64,000 bases of DNA, taken from contig NZ_BBYG01000018.1 of the NCBI RefSeq assembly GCF_001184025.1, forward strand, positions 248,001 to 312,000, read 5' to 3'. The translations under genes were made by a program, and so were the position numbers. Shown piece by piece: positions 27,662 through 37,037 of this stretch. The notes below the pieces were generated by a model. The model had not been told where the DNA came from and did not search any database. It saw nothing but the letters and a program-made list of their open reading frames with translations. Origin of the DNA: Streptomyces maremycinicus (lineage in GTDB: Bacteria; Actinomycetota; Actinomycetes; Streptomycetales; Streptomycetaceae). Numbering within the stretch: position 1 is the stretch's first letter; every line of letters begins with the position of its first letter.

Positions 27662-28711
27662 ATGCGCCTGCGAACCGTACTCGCCACCCTCACCGCCGGC
27701 CTGGCGGCGGCCACCGCTCTCACCGCCGCCGGGCCCGCGAACGCCCGCCCGGGCACCGACCCGGCCCCGAACACGGCCACGAGCAGGGCCTGTTCACCGG
27801 CCGTCTCCCTCGACGGCTTCTCCGACGCCCTCGACAAGACGGTCTTCGACGGCACCTTCGTCGGCAACTTCTCCGCGCTCGCCGTGGACCGGGACGGCTC
27901 CCTCGCGGCCCTGTCCGACCGCTCCTCGCTCTTCGGCCTGGACGCGAGGACCCTCGCGCCGAGGTCGGTCGTCCCGCTCGCCGACGAGAAGGGCGCCGCG
28001 CTCGACAGCGAGGGCCTGGCCGTCGACCGGGACGGCACCCGGCTGATCACCTCCGAGACCGAGCCGTCCGTCCGCCGCCACGGCCACGACGGCACGATCC
28101 TCGACCGTCTCCCGGTCCCCTCCTCGCTGCTCGTGGCCCCCGCCGGGCGCGCCACCGCCAACCAGACCTTCGAGGGCCTGACCCTCTTCCCCGGCGGACG
28201 CACCCTCCTCGCCTCGATGGAGTACGCGATCGCCGGTGACAGCGCGGGCCTCGTCCGCTTCCAGACCTGGACCCGGACCCGGGGCGACCGCTTCGGGCTC
28301 GGCGCCCAGTACGCCTACCGCACCGACTCCGGCCTGGGCGTCCCCGAGGTGCAGGCCCTGCCCGACGGCCGGCTCCTCGTCCTGGAGCGCGGCTTCACCA
28401 GCGGCGTCGGCAACACGGTCCGCCTCTATCTGGCCGACCCCCGCCGCGCCACGGACACCTCCGGCGTCGCGAGCCTGACCGGCCAGGACGGCGTGCGGCC
28501 GGTGCGCAAGACGCTGCTCGCCGACCTCGTGGACTGCCCGTCACAGGGAGCGACCGCCCGGCAGCCCCAGCCGAACCCGCTGCTCGACAACATCGAGGGC
28601 ATGGTGATCACCGGCCGCGCCAAGGGCCGCCTGGAGGTGCTCCTGGTCAGCGACGACAACCAGAACGCGGTACAGACCACCCGCTTCTACCGGCTGCGCG
28701 TGCGCGTCTGA
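27662..28711 (+). CDS. Secreted phytase-like esterase
   Basis: 349 aa with a signal peptide ending ANA near residue 27. The body matches the esterase-like-activity-of-phytase family: FVGNFSALAVDRDGSLAALSDRS, LDSEGLAVDRDGTRLITSE, and the later NIEGMVITG, blades of a beta-propeller. Possibly hydrolyses phosphate esters outside the cell; direct substrate unknown. ATG 27662 fits the signal peptide; the frame opens 14 codons earlier. Follows the serine hydrolase by 57 nt on the same strand, so they may share a transcript. Confidence 0.83.
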   Translation: MRLRTVLATLTAGLAAATALTAAGPANARPGTDPAPNTATSRACSPAVSLDGFSDALDKTVFDGTFVGNFSALAVDRDGSLAALSDRSSLFGLDARTLAPRSVVPLADEKGAALDSEGLAVDRDGTRLITSETEPSVRRHGHDGTILDRLPVPSSLLVAPAGRATANQTFEGLTLFPGGRTLLASMEYAIAGDSAGLVRFQTWTRTRGDRFGLGAQYAYRTDSGLGVPEVQALPDGRLLVLERGFTSGVGNTVRLYLADPRRATDTSGVASLTGQDGVRPVRKTLLADLVDCPSQGATARQPQPNPLLDNIEGMVITGRAKGRLEVLLVSDDNQNAVQTTRFYRLRVRV

Positions 28712-28823
28712 CGGCGGCCGCCCCGCCCCGCCCGTGCTCCCGATTGTTGCGGAGGGATGAAATCCGCTTCCTGTGGCGTTGGTGCCTTCCGGCAGACCAG
28801 GACGACCTGGACCGGCGGACCCA

Positions 28824-28850
28824 GGGACGACCGGGACGACCGGGACGACA
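28824..28850 (+). repeat. Three 9-bp tandem repeats in the ABC exporter leader
   Basis: GGGACGACC twice, then GGGACGACA, immediately preceding the AGGAGGG ribosome site of the ABC exporter. Copy number changes would move nothing in the coding region but could alter leader structure. Confidence 0.85.
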
Positions 28851-28863
28851 GGAGGGCACCGGA

Positions 28864-31800
28864 GTGGCAGCGCAGCAGGGGGAGCAGCGGCGGGGCTGGG
28901 CGCGCAGACTGGCCGGGTACGCCTGGCGTCACCCGGTCAACGTCGTGCTCGCGCTCGGCTCCTCGCTCGCCGGTATGGCCGTCATGGCACTGGTCCCGCT
29001 GGTCACCAAGGTGATCATCGACGATGTGATCGGCGACCACAGCAGGGGCATGGCGCCCTGGGCCGGAGCCCTGATCGCCGCCGCCCTCCTCGTCTACGTC
29101 CTCACCTTCGTCCGCCGCTACTACGGCGGACGTCTCGCCCTCGACGTCCAGCACGACCTGCGGACCGAGATGTTCGAGACGATCACCCGGCTCGACGGGC
29201 GGCGCCAGGACGAGCTGTCCACCGGCCAGGTCGTGGGCCGCGCCACCAGCGACCTCCAGCTCATCCAGGGTCTGCTCTTCATGCTCCCGATGACCATCGG
29301 GAACCTGCTCCTCTTCCTGATCTCCCTGGTCATCATGGCCTGGCTGTCGCTCCCGCTCACCCTGGTCGCCCTCGCCGTGGCGCCCGCCCTCGCGTACATC
29401 GCCAGGCGCAGCCGGACCAAGCTGCACCCCGCCACCTGGTACGCCCAGGCCCAGGCGGCGGCCGTCGCCGGTGTGGTCGACGGGGCCGTCAGCGGCGTAC
29501 GGGTCGTGAAGGGCTTCGGCCAGGAGGACCAGGAGACCGGCAAACTGCGCGAGGTCGGCCGCAGGCTCTTCGCCGGGCGGCTGCGCACGATCCGCCTGAA
29601 CTCGGCCTACACCCCCGCCCTCCAGGCCGTCCCCGCCCTCGGCCAGGTCGCCATGCTGGCGCTCGGCGGCTGGCTGGCCGTGCGCGGCCACATCACCCTC
29701 GGCACCTTCGTCGCCTTCTCCACCTACCTCGCGCAGCTCGTCGGCCCGGTGCGGATGCTCGCCGTGGTCCTCACGGTCGGCCAGCAGGCCCGCGCGGGCA
29801 CCGAACGCGTCCTGGAGCTGATCGACACCGAACCGTCGATGCGGGACGGCACCAAGGCGCTGCCCGCCGACGCCCCCGCCAGCGTCGAGTTCGACGACGT
29901 GTCCTTCGGCTACGACCCCGGCCGGCCCGTCCTCGACGGCCTCACCTTCGAGATCCGCCCCGGCGAGACCCTCGCCGTGGTGGGCTCCTCCGGCTCCGGC
30001 AAGTCCACCGTCTCCCTCCTGCTGCCCCGCTTCTACGACGTCGGCCGGGGCGCCGTCCTGATCGGCGGCCACGACGTCCGCGAGCTCACCCTCGACTCGC
30101 TGCGCGCCGCGATCGGCCTGGTCCCCGAGGACTCGTTCCTCTTCTCCGACACCGTCCGCGCCAACATCGCCTACGGCCGTCCCGAGGCCACCCAGGAGCA
30201 GATCGAGGCCGCCGCCCGCGCCGCCCAGGCCGACCGGTTCATCGCCGAGCTGCCCGAGGGCTACGACACCACGGTCGGCGAGCACGGCCTCACCCTCTCC
30301 GGCGGCCAGCGCCAGCGGGTCGCGCTCGCCCGGGCGATCCTCACCGACCCCCGTCTGCTGGTCCTCGACGACGCGACCTCCGCCGTGGACGCGGCGGTCG
30401 AGCACGAGATCCACGAGGCCCTGAGACAGGTCATGCGGGGCCGCACCACGCTCCTCATCGCGCACCGCCGCTCCACCCTCAACCTCGCCGACCGCATCGC
30501 CGTCCTGGACGCGGGACGCCTCGCCGACCTCGGCACGCACGAGGAGCTCCAGGAGCGCTCCGCGCTCTACCGCCGTCTGCTCACCGACCCCGAAGAACTC
30601 GGCGGGGTCTCGCCCGGCCGCACCCGGCCGGTGCCGCCGGGCGAGGACACCTCGGTCCGTGACGAACTGGACGCCGAGTTCGACGCCGAGCGCGGGGTGA
30701 CGCCCCGGCTGTGGACCGGCGACCGCGAGCCGAAGGAGACCGCCCTCTCCGGGATGCCGGCCACCCCCGAACTCCTCGCCCAGATCGAGGCGCTGCCGCC
30801 GCTCACCGACACCCCCGACGTCGACGAGCGGCAGGCGGTCCGCCCGGAGGCGTCGTACGGCCTGCGCAGGCTGCTGCGCGGCTTCGGCGCACCCCTCCTC
30901 GTCAGCCTCGGCCTGGTCGCCGTCGACGCCGGGACGAGTCTGCTGCTGCCGGTGATGATCCGGCACGGCATCGACCAGGGCGTGACCCGGGCCGCGCTGG
31001 GAGCCGTCTGGGCGGCTTCGCTCCTGGCGCTGCTCTCCGTCCTGGTGCAGTGGACGGCGCAGACCGGTGAGATCCGGATGACCGGCCGGACCGGCGAACG
31101 CGTCCTCTACACCCTCCGGCTGAAGATCTTCGCCCAGCTCCAGCGGCTGGGACTCGACTACTACGAGCGGGAGCTGACCGGCCGGATCATGACGAGGATG
31201 ACGACGGACGTCGACGCCCTCTCCACCTTCCTCCAGACCGGTCTGGTCACGGCCTTCGTCTCGGTCGTCACCTTCTTCGGCATCATGGGCGCCCTGCTGG
31301 TCATCGACGTGCAGCTGGCGCTGGTCGTCTTCGCGACGCTCCCGCCGCTGATCGTCGCCACGTACTTCTTCCGCCGGGCCAGCGTGAAGGCGTACGAACT
31401 CGCCCGCGAGCGGGTCTCGACCGTCAACGCCGACCTCCAGGAGTCGGTGTCCGGGCTCCGGATCGTGCAGGCCTTCGGGCGCGAGCGGGACGGCGCGGCC
31501 CGGTTCGCGGAGCGCAGCGACAGCTACCGCCGGGCGCGGGTCCGGGGCCAGTGGCTGATCTCGGTCTACTTCCCGTTCGTGCAGCTGCTGTCGTCCGTCG
31601 CGGCGGCGGCGGTCCTGATCGCGGGCGCGGGCCGGGTGGACGCGGCGACCCTCACCACCGGAGCGCTGGTCGCCTACCTCCTCTACATCGACCTGTTCTT
31701 CGCCCCCGTCCAGCAGCTCTCCCAGGTCTTCGACGGCTACCAGCAGGCGACCGTCTCACTGGGCCGGATCCAGCAGCTGCTCCGGGAACCGACGTCCACG

Positions 31801-32583
31801 GAGTCCGCCGACGAGCCGGAGGAGGTCCTCTCGCTGCGCGGCGAGATCGCCTTCGAGGACGTGCACTTCAGGTACGGCGACGAGGAAGAGGCCCTCACCG
31901 GCATCGACCTGACCATCCCGGCCGGCCAGACCGTCGCCTTCGTCGGCGAGACCGGCGCAGGCAAGTCCACCCTGGTCAAGCTGGTGGCCCGGTTCTACGA
32001 CCCCACCGGCGGCCGGGTCACCGTCGACGGCACGGACCTGCGCGCCCTCGACCTCACCTCGTACCGCCACCGGCTGGGCGTCGTCCCGCAGGAGGCGTAC
32101 CTGTTCCCCGGCACCGTCCGCGACGCCATCGCCTACGGACGTCCCGACGCCACCGACGCCGAGGTGGAGGCGGCGGCCAGGTCGGTCGGCGCGCACGAGA
32201 TGATCGCCACCCTCGACGGCGGCTACCTCCACGAGGTCGCCGAGCGCGGCCGCAACCTCTCCGCCGGCCAGCGCCAGCTGATCGCACTGGCCCGCGCCGA
32301 GCTCGTCGACCCGGACGTCCTGCTCCTCGACGAGGCTACCGCCGCCCTCGACCTGGCCACGGAAGCCCAGGTCAACCAGGCCACGGACCGCCTGGCCGGG
32401 CGCCGCACCACCCTGGTCGTGGCCCACCGCCTGACCACCGCCGCCCGAGCGGACCGGGTCGTGCTCATGGACCACGGCCGGGTGGCCGAGGACGGCACCC
32501 ACGACGAACTCCTCGCCCTGGGCGGCCGGTACGCCCGCCTCTGGCGCACCTTCGTCGGCGAGGACGAGCCCGCGGCGGTGTGA
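28864..32583 (+). CDS. Fused two-module ABC exporter with one degenerate ATP site
   Basis: 1239 aa, two complete TMD-NBD modules in one chain, as if a heterodimeric exporter (BmrCD/TM287-288 type) were fused. Module 1: TMD to about residue 310, Walker A GSSGSGKST (about 374), signature LSGGQRQR (about 478), Walker B ending LDDATSAVD. Module 2: TMD about 680-970, Walker A GETGAGKST (about 1028), signature LSAGQRQL (about 1132), LDEATAALD. NBD1 has Asp instead of the catalytic Glu and NBD2 has an altered signature; these two combine in the same site, so one site should be inactive. GTG start fixed by AGGAGGG at 7 nt. Likely drug or lipid efflux. Confidence 0.93.
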   Translation: MAAQQGEQRRGWARRLAGYAWRHPVNVVLALGSSLAGMAVMALVPLVTKVIIDDVIGDHSRGMAPWAGALIAAALLVYVLTFVRRYYGGRLALDVQHDLRTEMFETITRLDGRRQDELSTGQVVGRATSDLQLIQGLLFMLPMTIGNLLLFLISLVIMAWLSLPLTLVALAVAPALAYIARRSRTKLHPATWYAQAQAAAVAGVVDGAVSGVRVVKGFGQEDQETGKLREVGRRLFAGRLRTIRLNSAYTPALQAVPALGQVAMLALGGWLAVRGHITLGTFVAFSTYLAQLVGPVRMLAVVLTVGQQARAGTERVLELIDTEPSMRDGTKALPADAPASVEFDDVSFGYDPGRPVLDGLTFEIRPGETLAVVGSSGSGKSTVSLLLPRFYDVGRGAVLIGGHDVRELTLDSLRAAIGLVPEDSFLFSDTVRANIAYGRPEATQEQIEAAARAAQADRFIAELPEGYDTTVGEHGLTLSGGQRQRVALARAILTDPRLLVLDDATSAVDAAVEHEIHEALRQVMRGRTTLLIAHRRSTLNLADRIAVLDAGRLADLGTHEELQERSALYRRLLTDPEELGGVSPGRTRPVPPGEDTSVRDELDAEFDAERGVTPRLWTGDREPKETALSGMPATPELLAQIEALPPLTDTPDVDERQAVRPEASYGLRRLLRGFGAPLLVSLGLVAVDAGTSLLLPVMIRHGIDQGVTRAALGAVWAASLLALLSVLVQWTAQTGEIRMTGRTGERVLYTLRLKIFAQLQRLGLDYYERELTGRIMTRMTTDVDALSTFLQTGLVTAFVSVVTFFGIMGALLVIDVQLALVVFATLPPLIVATYFFRRASVKAYELARERVSTVNADLQESVSGLRIVQAFGRERDGAARFAERSDSYRRARVRGQWLISVYFPFVQLLSSVAAAAVLIAGAGRVDAATLTTGALVAYLLYIDLFFAPVQQLSQVFDGYQQATVSLGRIQQLLREPTSTESADEPEEVLSLRGEIAFEDVHFRYGDEEEALTGIDLTIPAGQTVAFVGETGAGKSTLVKLVARFYDPTGGRVTVDGTDLRALDLTSYRHRLGVVPQEAYLFPGTVRDAIAYGRPDATDAEVEAAARSVGAHEMIATLDGGYLHEVAERGRNLSAGQRQLIALARAELVDPDVLLLDEATAALDLATEAQVNQATDRLAGRRTTLVVAHRLTTAARADRVVLMDHGRVAEDGTHDELLALGGRYARLWRTFVGEDEPAAV

Positions 32584-32665
32584 GGGCAACCATTCGGCGT
32601 GACGCGTGCGTCCGTACATCAGTACGGCGATCGTAGGTACGGCGGACGGGTGAGGGGCGGCGACC

Positions 32666-33070
32666 GTGGGCGCAGGGGCGAGAAGCGTGACAGTCCGGCG
32701 GCTGGTGCTCGGGCTGGTCCTGCTGACCGTGTCGGGGCTGCTCGCCGTCGTCGCGCCGGGCAGCGCCCAGGCCGCGACCTCCGCCTCGACCTGCCCGGGC
32801 CGCAAGGTACGGACGCTGCCCTTCTCCACCGGCTCCGTGCTGGTCTACAAGGACGGCGGGTACGTCTGCGCGGTCACCGTCCAGAAGCACCCCGGCACCA
32901 AGCGGCTGATCTCGGTGAGCGTGCAGGCGCGCGGCCATGTCGCCGTGTCGAAGTCACGCAAGGACACCCGCAGTTCCCCGCCGGTCAGGGTCCGCGCGGG
33001 GCACCGGTGCGTGCGGGTGACGGGCGCCGTGGCCGGCGCTTCGTACCGCTCGGGCTGGATCCTCTGCTGA
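32666..33070 (+). CDS. Small secreted protein, unknown
   Basis: 134 aa. Hydrophobic N-terminus RRLVLGLVLLTVSGLLAVV with an AQA cleavage site near residue 36. The mature part of about 98 aa has four cysteines (STCPGRK, GYVCAV, HRCVRV, and the terminal C), suggesting two disulfides, and is basic. The GTG at 32666 has GAGGGG upstream; an internal GTG at 32687 is an alternative. No family recognised. 82 nt after the ABC exporter, same strand. Confidence 0.7.
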   Translation: MGAGARSVTVRRLVLGLVLLTVSGLLAVVAPGSAQAATSASTCPGRKVRTLPFSTGSVLVYKDGGYVCAVTVQKHPGTKRLISVSVQARGHVAVSKSRKDTRSSPPVRVRAGHRCVRVTGAVAGASYRSGWILC

Positions 33071-33181
33071 CCCGGCCGACGGCCCCAGGACGCGCGATGC
33101 GCCAACCCCCTCTGGTGTGACGGGTGTTGCTCCGATAGCTTCCGGCGACGCACATCTGTCTCACAGGGAGGGTGCACGCGC

Positions 33182-34612
33182 ATGCGCAAGGCGCTCAGAT
33201 GGCTGCTGGCGCTCACGGTGCTCATAGGCACCTTGAGTTCGGCGGCCACGGCAGGGGCGGCCACCGCCGCCGAGCCCGGGGCCACCGCCGGTACGGACAT
33301 CAAGGACCGGCTCCTCGCCGTACCGGGCATGAGCCTGATCGAGGAGAAGCCGTACCCCGGCTACCGCTACTTCGTCCTGAACTACACCCAGCCGGTGGAC
33401 CACCGGCACCCCGCCAAGGGCACGTTCCAGCAGCGCATCACCGTGCTGCACAAGGACACCGCCCGCCCCACGGTCTTCTACACCGGCGGCTACAACGTCT
33501 CCACCACCCCCAGCCGCCGCGAGCCCACCCAGATCGTGGACGGCAACCAGGTCTCCATGGAGTACCGCTTCTTCACACCCTCGCGCCCCGACCCGGCCGA
33601 CTGGTCCAAGCTGGACATCTGGCAGGCGGCGAGCGACCAGCACCGCATCTTCACGGCGCTGAAGAAGATCTACTCCAAGAACTGGATCTCCACGGGCGGC
33701 TCCAAGGGCGGTATGACCGCGACGTACTACGAGCGCTTCTACCCCAGGGACATGGACGGCGTGGTGGCCTACGTGGCCCCGAACGACGTCGTCAACGACG
33801 AGGACTCCGCCTACGACCGCTTCTTCGCGGGCGTCGGCACCGAGGAGTGCCGCGACCGCCTGAACGCCGTACAGCGCGAGGCGCTGGTGCGCCGGGAACC
33901 GCTGGAGCAGAAGTACGCGGCGTACGCGGCGGAGAACGGCTACACCTTCACCACCATCGGCAGCCTGGACCGCGCCTACGAGGCCGTCGTCCTCGACTAC
34001 GTCTGGGGCTTCTGGCAGTACAGCCTGCTGTCCGACTGCGCGTCGATCCCGGCGGACGCGGCCACGGCGACGGACGACGAGATCTGGACGTCCGTCGACA
34101 CGATCTCGGGCTTCTCGTTCTACACGGACCAGGGCCTGTCCCCGTACACCCCGTACTACTACCAGGCGGGCACCCAACTGGGCGCCCCCAGCATCCACTT
34201 CCCGTCCATCGAGAAGAAGTACATCCGCTACGGCTACCAGCCCCCGCGGAACTTCGTCCCGCGTGACATCGCCATGAGGTTCCAGCCCTCGGCGATGCGC
34301 GACGTCGACACCTGGGTGAAGCACAACGCCCGTCACATGCTCTTCGTCTACGGCCAGAACGACCCCTGGGGCGCGGAACGCTTCCGGCTCGGCAAGGGCG
34401 CCCGGGACAGCTATGTCCTCACCGCCCCGGGCCTGAACCACGGCGCGAACGTCGCCGGTCTGGTCCCCGACCAGAAGGCACTGGCCACGGCCCGCATCCT
34501 GGCCTGGGCGGGCGTCGCGCCGACCGCCGTCTCGCAGGCCCGGCCGCTGGCGAAGTTCGACGCGAAGCTGGACGTCCGGGACGTGGAGCGGGAGCCCGCG
34601 CTGCGCCCGTGA
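33182..34612 (+). CDS. Secreted tripeptidyl aminopeptidase, S37 family
   Basis: 476 aa. Signal peptide (KALRWLLALTVLIGTLSS, cleavage near residue 30), then the Streptomyces PS-10/S37 prolyl tripeptidyl aminopeptidase pattern: VLNYTQPVDHRHPAKGTF, WISTGGSKGGMTATYYERFYP with the nucleophile Ser in GGSKGG (about residue 179), YVAPNDVVN, and the late ARHMLFVYGQNDPWGA plus GLNHGANV supplying catalytic Asp and His. It removes N-terminal tripeptides from extracellular peptides. Strong GGGAGG site before the ATG. Convergent with the GH3 gene across a shared hairpin. Confidence 0.92.
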   Translation: MRKALRWLLALTVLIGTLSSAATAGAATAAEPGATAGTDIKDRLLAVPGMSLIEEKPYPGYRYFVLNYTQPVDHRHPAKGTFQQRITVLHKDTARPTVFYTGGYNVSTTPSRREPTQIVDGNQVSMEYRFFTPSRPDPADWSKLDIWQAASDQHRIFTALKKIYSKNWISTGGSKGGMTATYYERFYPRDMDGVVAYVAPNDVVNDEDSAYDRFFAGVGTEECRDRLNAVQREALVRREPLEQKYAAYAAENGYTFTTIGSLDRAYEAVVLDYVWGFWQYSLLSDCASIPADAATATDDEIWTSVDTISGFSFYTDQGLSPYTPYYYQAGTQLGAPSIHFPSIEKKYIRYGYQPPRNFVPRDIAMRFQPSAMRDVDTWVKHNARHMLFVYGQNDPWGAERFRLGKGARDSYVLTAPGLNHGANVAGLVPDQKALATARILAWAGVAPTAVSQARPLAKFDAKLDVRDVEREPALRP

Positions 34613-34638
34613 CCTTCGTGAACTCCCCGCGTACAGCG

Positions 34639-34682
34639 GGCCCGACGGCCGGCCGGCTCACCTGCCGGTCGGCCGTCGGGCC
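34639..34682. terminator. Bidirectional terminator between S37 peptidase and GH3 genes
   Basis: Inverted repeat GGCCCGACGGCCG / CGGCCGTCGGGCC (13 bp) plus an inner CCGG/CCGG pair; 27 nt after the peptidase stop. Confidence 0.75.
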
Positions 34683-34688
34683 GTTCAC

Positions 34689-34784
34689 CGGCGGTGTCGG
34701 GCCGGTGGCCCAGCTCCTCGACGGCGTGCAGCACCCGCTCGCGCGTGGTCTCGGAGAAGCGCCCGGTGCCGGAGGTCAGGGCCG
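34689..34784 (-). pseudogene. Remnant of a LacI-family DNA-binding domain
   Basis: Read on the minus strand, about 30 codons give GTGRFSETTRERVLHAVEEL then GHRPDTAG, a close match to the second half of the LacI headpiece (NGTGRVSEETRERVLAAVEELGYRP). No start, first HTH helix or ligand-binding domain is present. It overlaps the last codons of the GH3 gene in another frame. I infer a LacI regulator once followed the glycosidase gene and was deleted down to this fragment. Confidence 0.65.
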
Positions 34785-36566
34785 GTACGTCAGGCCGTGG
34801 CCGATCGGGTACAGCACCCGCGTCGGATCGTCCGCCCGTCGCACCGGCACCGGCAGCTTTCCGCGCGGCTCGACCGCCCCGGCGATCACCCGGGCGGCGG
34901 CCCGCAGTTCTACGTCGGTCCAGGAGTAGGCGGCCAGACAGGCCCGGACGGACGGGAGGTGGGCCACGTCGTAGGGGTTGCGGACGGCCACCGCCACCAC
35001 CGGCCGTCCGGTGGCCGCCAGCCGCTCCACCAGCGTCCGCTGCCCGTCGGACGCCGTGACGTTGTAGGTCGCGACCACCACGGCGTCCGCCCCGGCCGCG
35101 GCCGTCACCGCCCCGGCGATCGCCTCGGCGGACGGAGCCGTGCCCGTGGACAGGGCCGTCGCCCCGAACCCCAGCGCGGTGAGGGCGGCGGCGAGGACGC
35201 CGGTGGGCGGGCCGGTGGTACCGGTGGGAGACGCCGGGTCGGCACCGACGACCAGCAGCCGGGGGTGGGTCCGGGGCGAGAGCGGCAGCAGCGGCCCCTC
35301 GTTGACCAGCAGCGTCGTGGTCCGCTCGGCGATCCGGTCGGCGGCGGCGAGGTGCTGCGGAGCCCCGACCGTCCGGCCCACCCCGGCCTGACTGACGTAC
35401 GGCTCGTCGAACAGCCCCAGCCGCGACTTCAGCCGCAGGATCCGCAGGACCGACGCGTCGAGCCGCCGCTCCGTCAGCTCGCCGTCCCGCACGGCCTTCA
35501 GGACGGCGTTCCAGGCCACGTCCAGGTCCGGCGGGTTGAGGAGCTGATCGACACCGGCCTTCAGCGCGAGCACCGGGACCCGGTCGTCGCCGTACTTCGT
35601 GCGCACGCCCGCCATGTCGAGGGCGTCGGTGACCACCACCCCGTCGAAGCCGAGCCGCTCGCGCAGGATGCCGGTGACGATCGGACGGGAGAGGGTGGCG
35701 GGGTCGCCCGAGGCGTCGAGGGCGGGGACCAGGATGTGCGCGGTCATGAGGGAGTCGACGCCGGCCGCGATCGCCGCCCGGAACGGCGCCGCGTCCAGCG
35801 CCTCCCACTCCTCGCGCGTGTGGGTGATGACGGGGAAGCCGGTGTGGCTGTCGACGGCCGTGTCGCCGTGCCCGGGGAAGTGCTTGGCGGTCGCCGCCAC
35901 GCCCGCCGCCCGGTAGCCCTCGGCCTCCGCCGCGACCAGGGCGGCCACCGCGGCCGGGTCGGCGCCGAAGGAGCGGACGCCGATCACCGGATTGGCGGGG
36001 TTCACGTTCACGTCGGCGACGGGGGAGTAGTCCTGCCGGACCCCCATCGCCCGCAGCTCACGGCCGGAGAGGCGGCCGAGGGTACGGGCGTCGGCGCGGC
36101 TGCCCCCGGCGCCGATCGCCATGGCGCCCGGGAAGAGCGTGGCGGGGCGTCCCACCCGGCAGACGGCACCGTGCTCCTGGTCGGTGGAGATCAGCACCGG
36201 CAGGCCGTTCGGCTGCTGGAGCGAGGCCCGCTGGATGCCGTTGGAGAGGTCCGCGATCTGCCGCGGGTCGCGGGTGTTGTGCGCCCAGCCGAAGTAGATG
36301 ATCCCGCCGAGCCGGTACCGGGCGAGCAGCTCGGCGGCCGTGCGCACGCCGAGTTCGCCGAGGTTGGCCTCGACGTCGGCCCGGTCCGGCGCGGTCGCCG
36401 AGTGGCCGTACACCCGCGAGACGAAGACCTGCCCGACCTTCTCCTCCAGGGTCATCCGGGCGAGGAGTTCGTCGGGACGACGGTCGTCGGCGTGCGCCGG
36501 ACCGCCGACGGCGAGGGTTGCGGTGACACCCGCGCCGGCGGCGAGGACGGTGCGTCTGGAGGGCAT
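34776..36566 (-). CDS. nagZ: Secreted GH3 beta-N-acetylhexosaminidase-like glycosidase
   Basis: 596 aa. Starts MPSRRTVLAAGAGVT, a Tat-type signal (RR, cleavage AHA near residue 26), with GGAAGGAG upstream; the frame opens far earlier but without sense. GH3 catalytic domain with the NagZ motif KHFPGHGDTAVDSHTGFP (about 220; the Asp-His pair is the general acid of NagZ enzymes) and VVTDALDMAGV (nucleophile Asp, about 290). The C-terminal alpha/beta domain (about 400-596) is the full GH3_C type, longer than cytosolic NagZ. Probably trims N-acetylglucosamine from chitin or peptidoglycan fragments outside the cell. Confidence 0.9.
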   Translation of the reverse strand: MPSRRTVLAAGAGVTATLAVGGPAHADDRRPDELLARMTLEEKVGQVFVSRVYGHSATAPDRADVEANLGELGVRTAAELLARYRLGGIIYFGWAHNTRDPRQIADLSNGIQRASLQQPNGLPVLISTDQEHGAVCRVGRPATLFPGAMAIGAGGSRADARTLGRLSGRELRAMGVRQDYSPVADVNVNPANPVIGVRSFGADPAAVAALVAAEAEGYRAAGVAATAKHFPGHGDTAVDSHTGFPVITHTREEWEALDAAPFRAAIAAGVDSLMTAHILVPALDASGDPATLSRPIVTGILRERLGFDGVVVTDALDMAGVRTKYGDDRVPVLALKAGVDQLLNPPDLDVAWNAVLKAVRDGELTERRLDASVLRILRLKSRLGLFDEPYVSQAGVGRTVGAPQHLAAADRIAERTTTLLVNEGPLLPLSPRTHPRLLVVGADPASPTGTTGPPTGVLAAALTALGFGATALSTGTAPSAEAIAGAVTAAAGADAVVVATYNVTASDGQRTLVERLAATGRPVVAVAVRNPYDVAHLPSVRACLAAYSWTDVELRAAARVIAGAVEPRGKLPVPVRRADDPTRVLYPIGHGLTYRP

Positions 36567-37037
36567 GTGCGCTCCTTCCGAGGGGAGGTGGCGCACGCTA
36601 CCCGGGGAAGGCGCCGTCATCGGCGCATGGGAGGGGGGCGCGCCGACGACGGCTCGGCCGCCGGCCCGCGGTGCGGCGGAAAGGGTGGGTCGGCGATCGC
36701 AGCCAGCAGCGAGGGCCGACACCGCACCGCGGTGACTCGTCCGGCAGCCTGGACGTTGGACGAGCGAGCCCGAGGCAGGGTTCCCGGCCCTCCACGCCTT
36801 TCGGCAGGTCGGTACGGGTGTGACAGGGGAGGACCGGCGAGCCACCGTCTCCGCGTGGCCGGCGGGCCGGGGCTGTCGGGGGCCGGGGTGGCCAGGGGGT
36901 GTCCGGCACATGCCCGCGGCGTCGCGGCGTCCGGCACGCACGCTCGCCGCGTTGCCGGAGCGCCCACGCGGGTCCGCCACGAGGGCGCTCCGGCGCGCTG
37001 CGATCGCACGCACCGGACGCCGCTCCTCCACCCGCGC
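36567..37037. other. Long intergenic region rich in inverted repeats
   Basis: 471 bp between the divergent-from-nothing 3' end of lysR and the 5' end of the GH3 gene (both minus strand). No open frame has coding bias or a plausible start. It should contain the GH3 promoter near its left end. It contains two inverted-repeat structures, 36666-36732 and 36892-37059, listed separately. Confidence 0.7.
36666..36732. repeat. 11-bp inverted repeat
   Basis: CCGCGGTGCGG (36666-36676) and its exact complement CCGCACCGCGG (36722-36732), 45 bp apart, in the GH3 upstream region. Confidence 0.8.
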
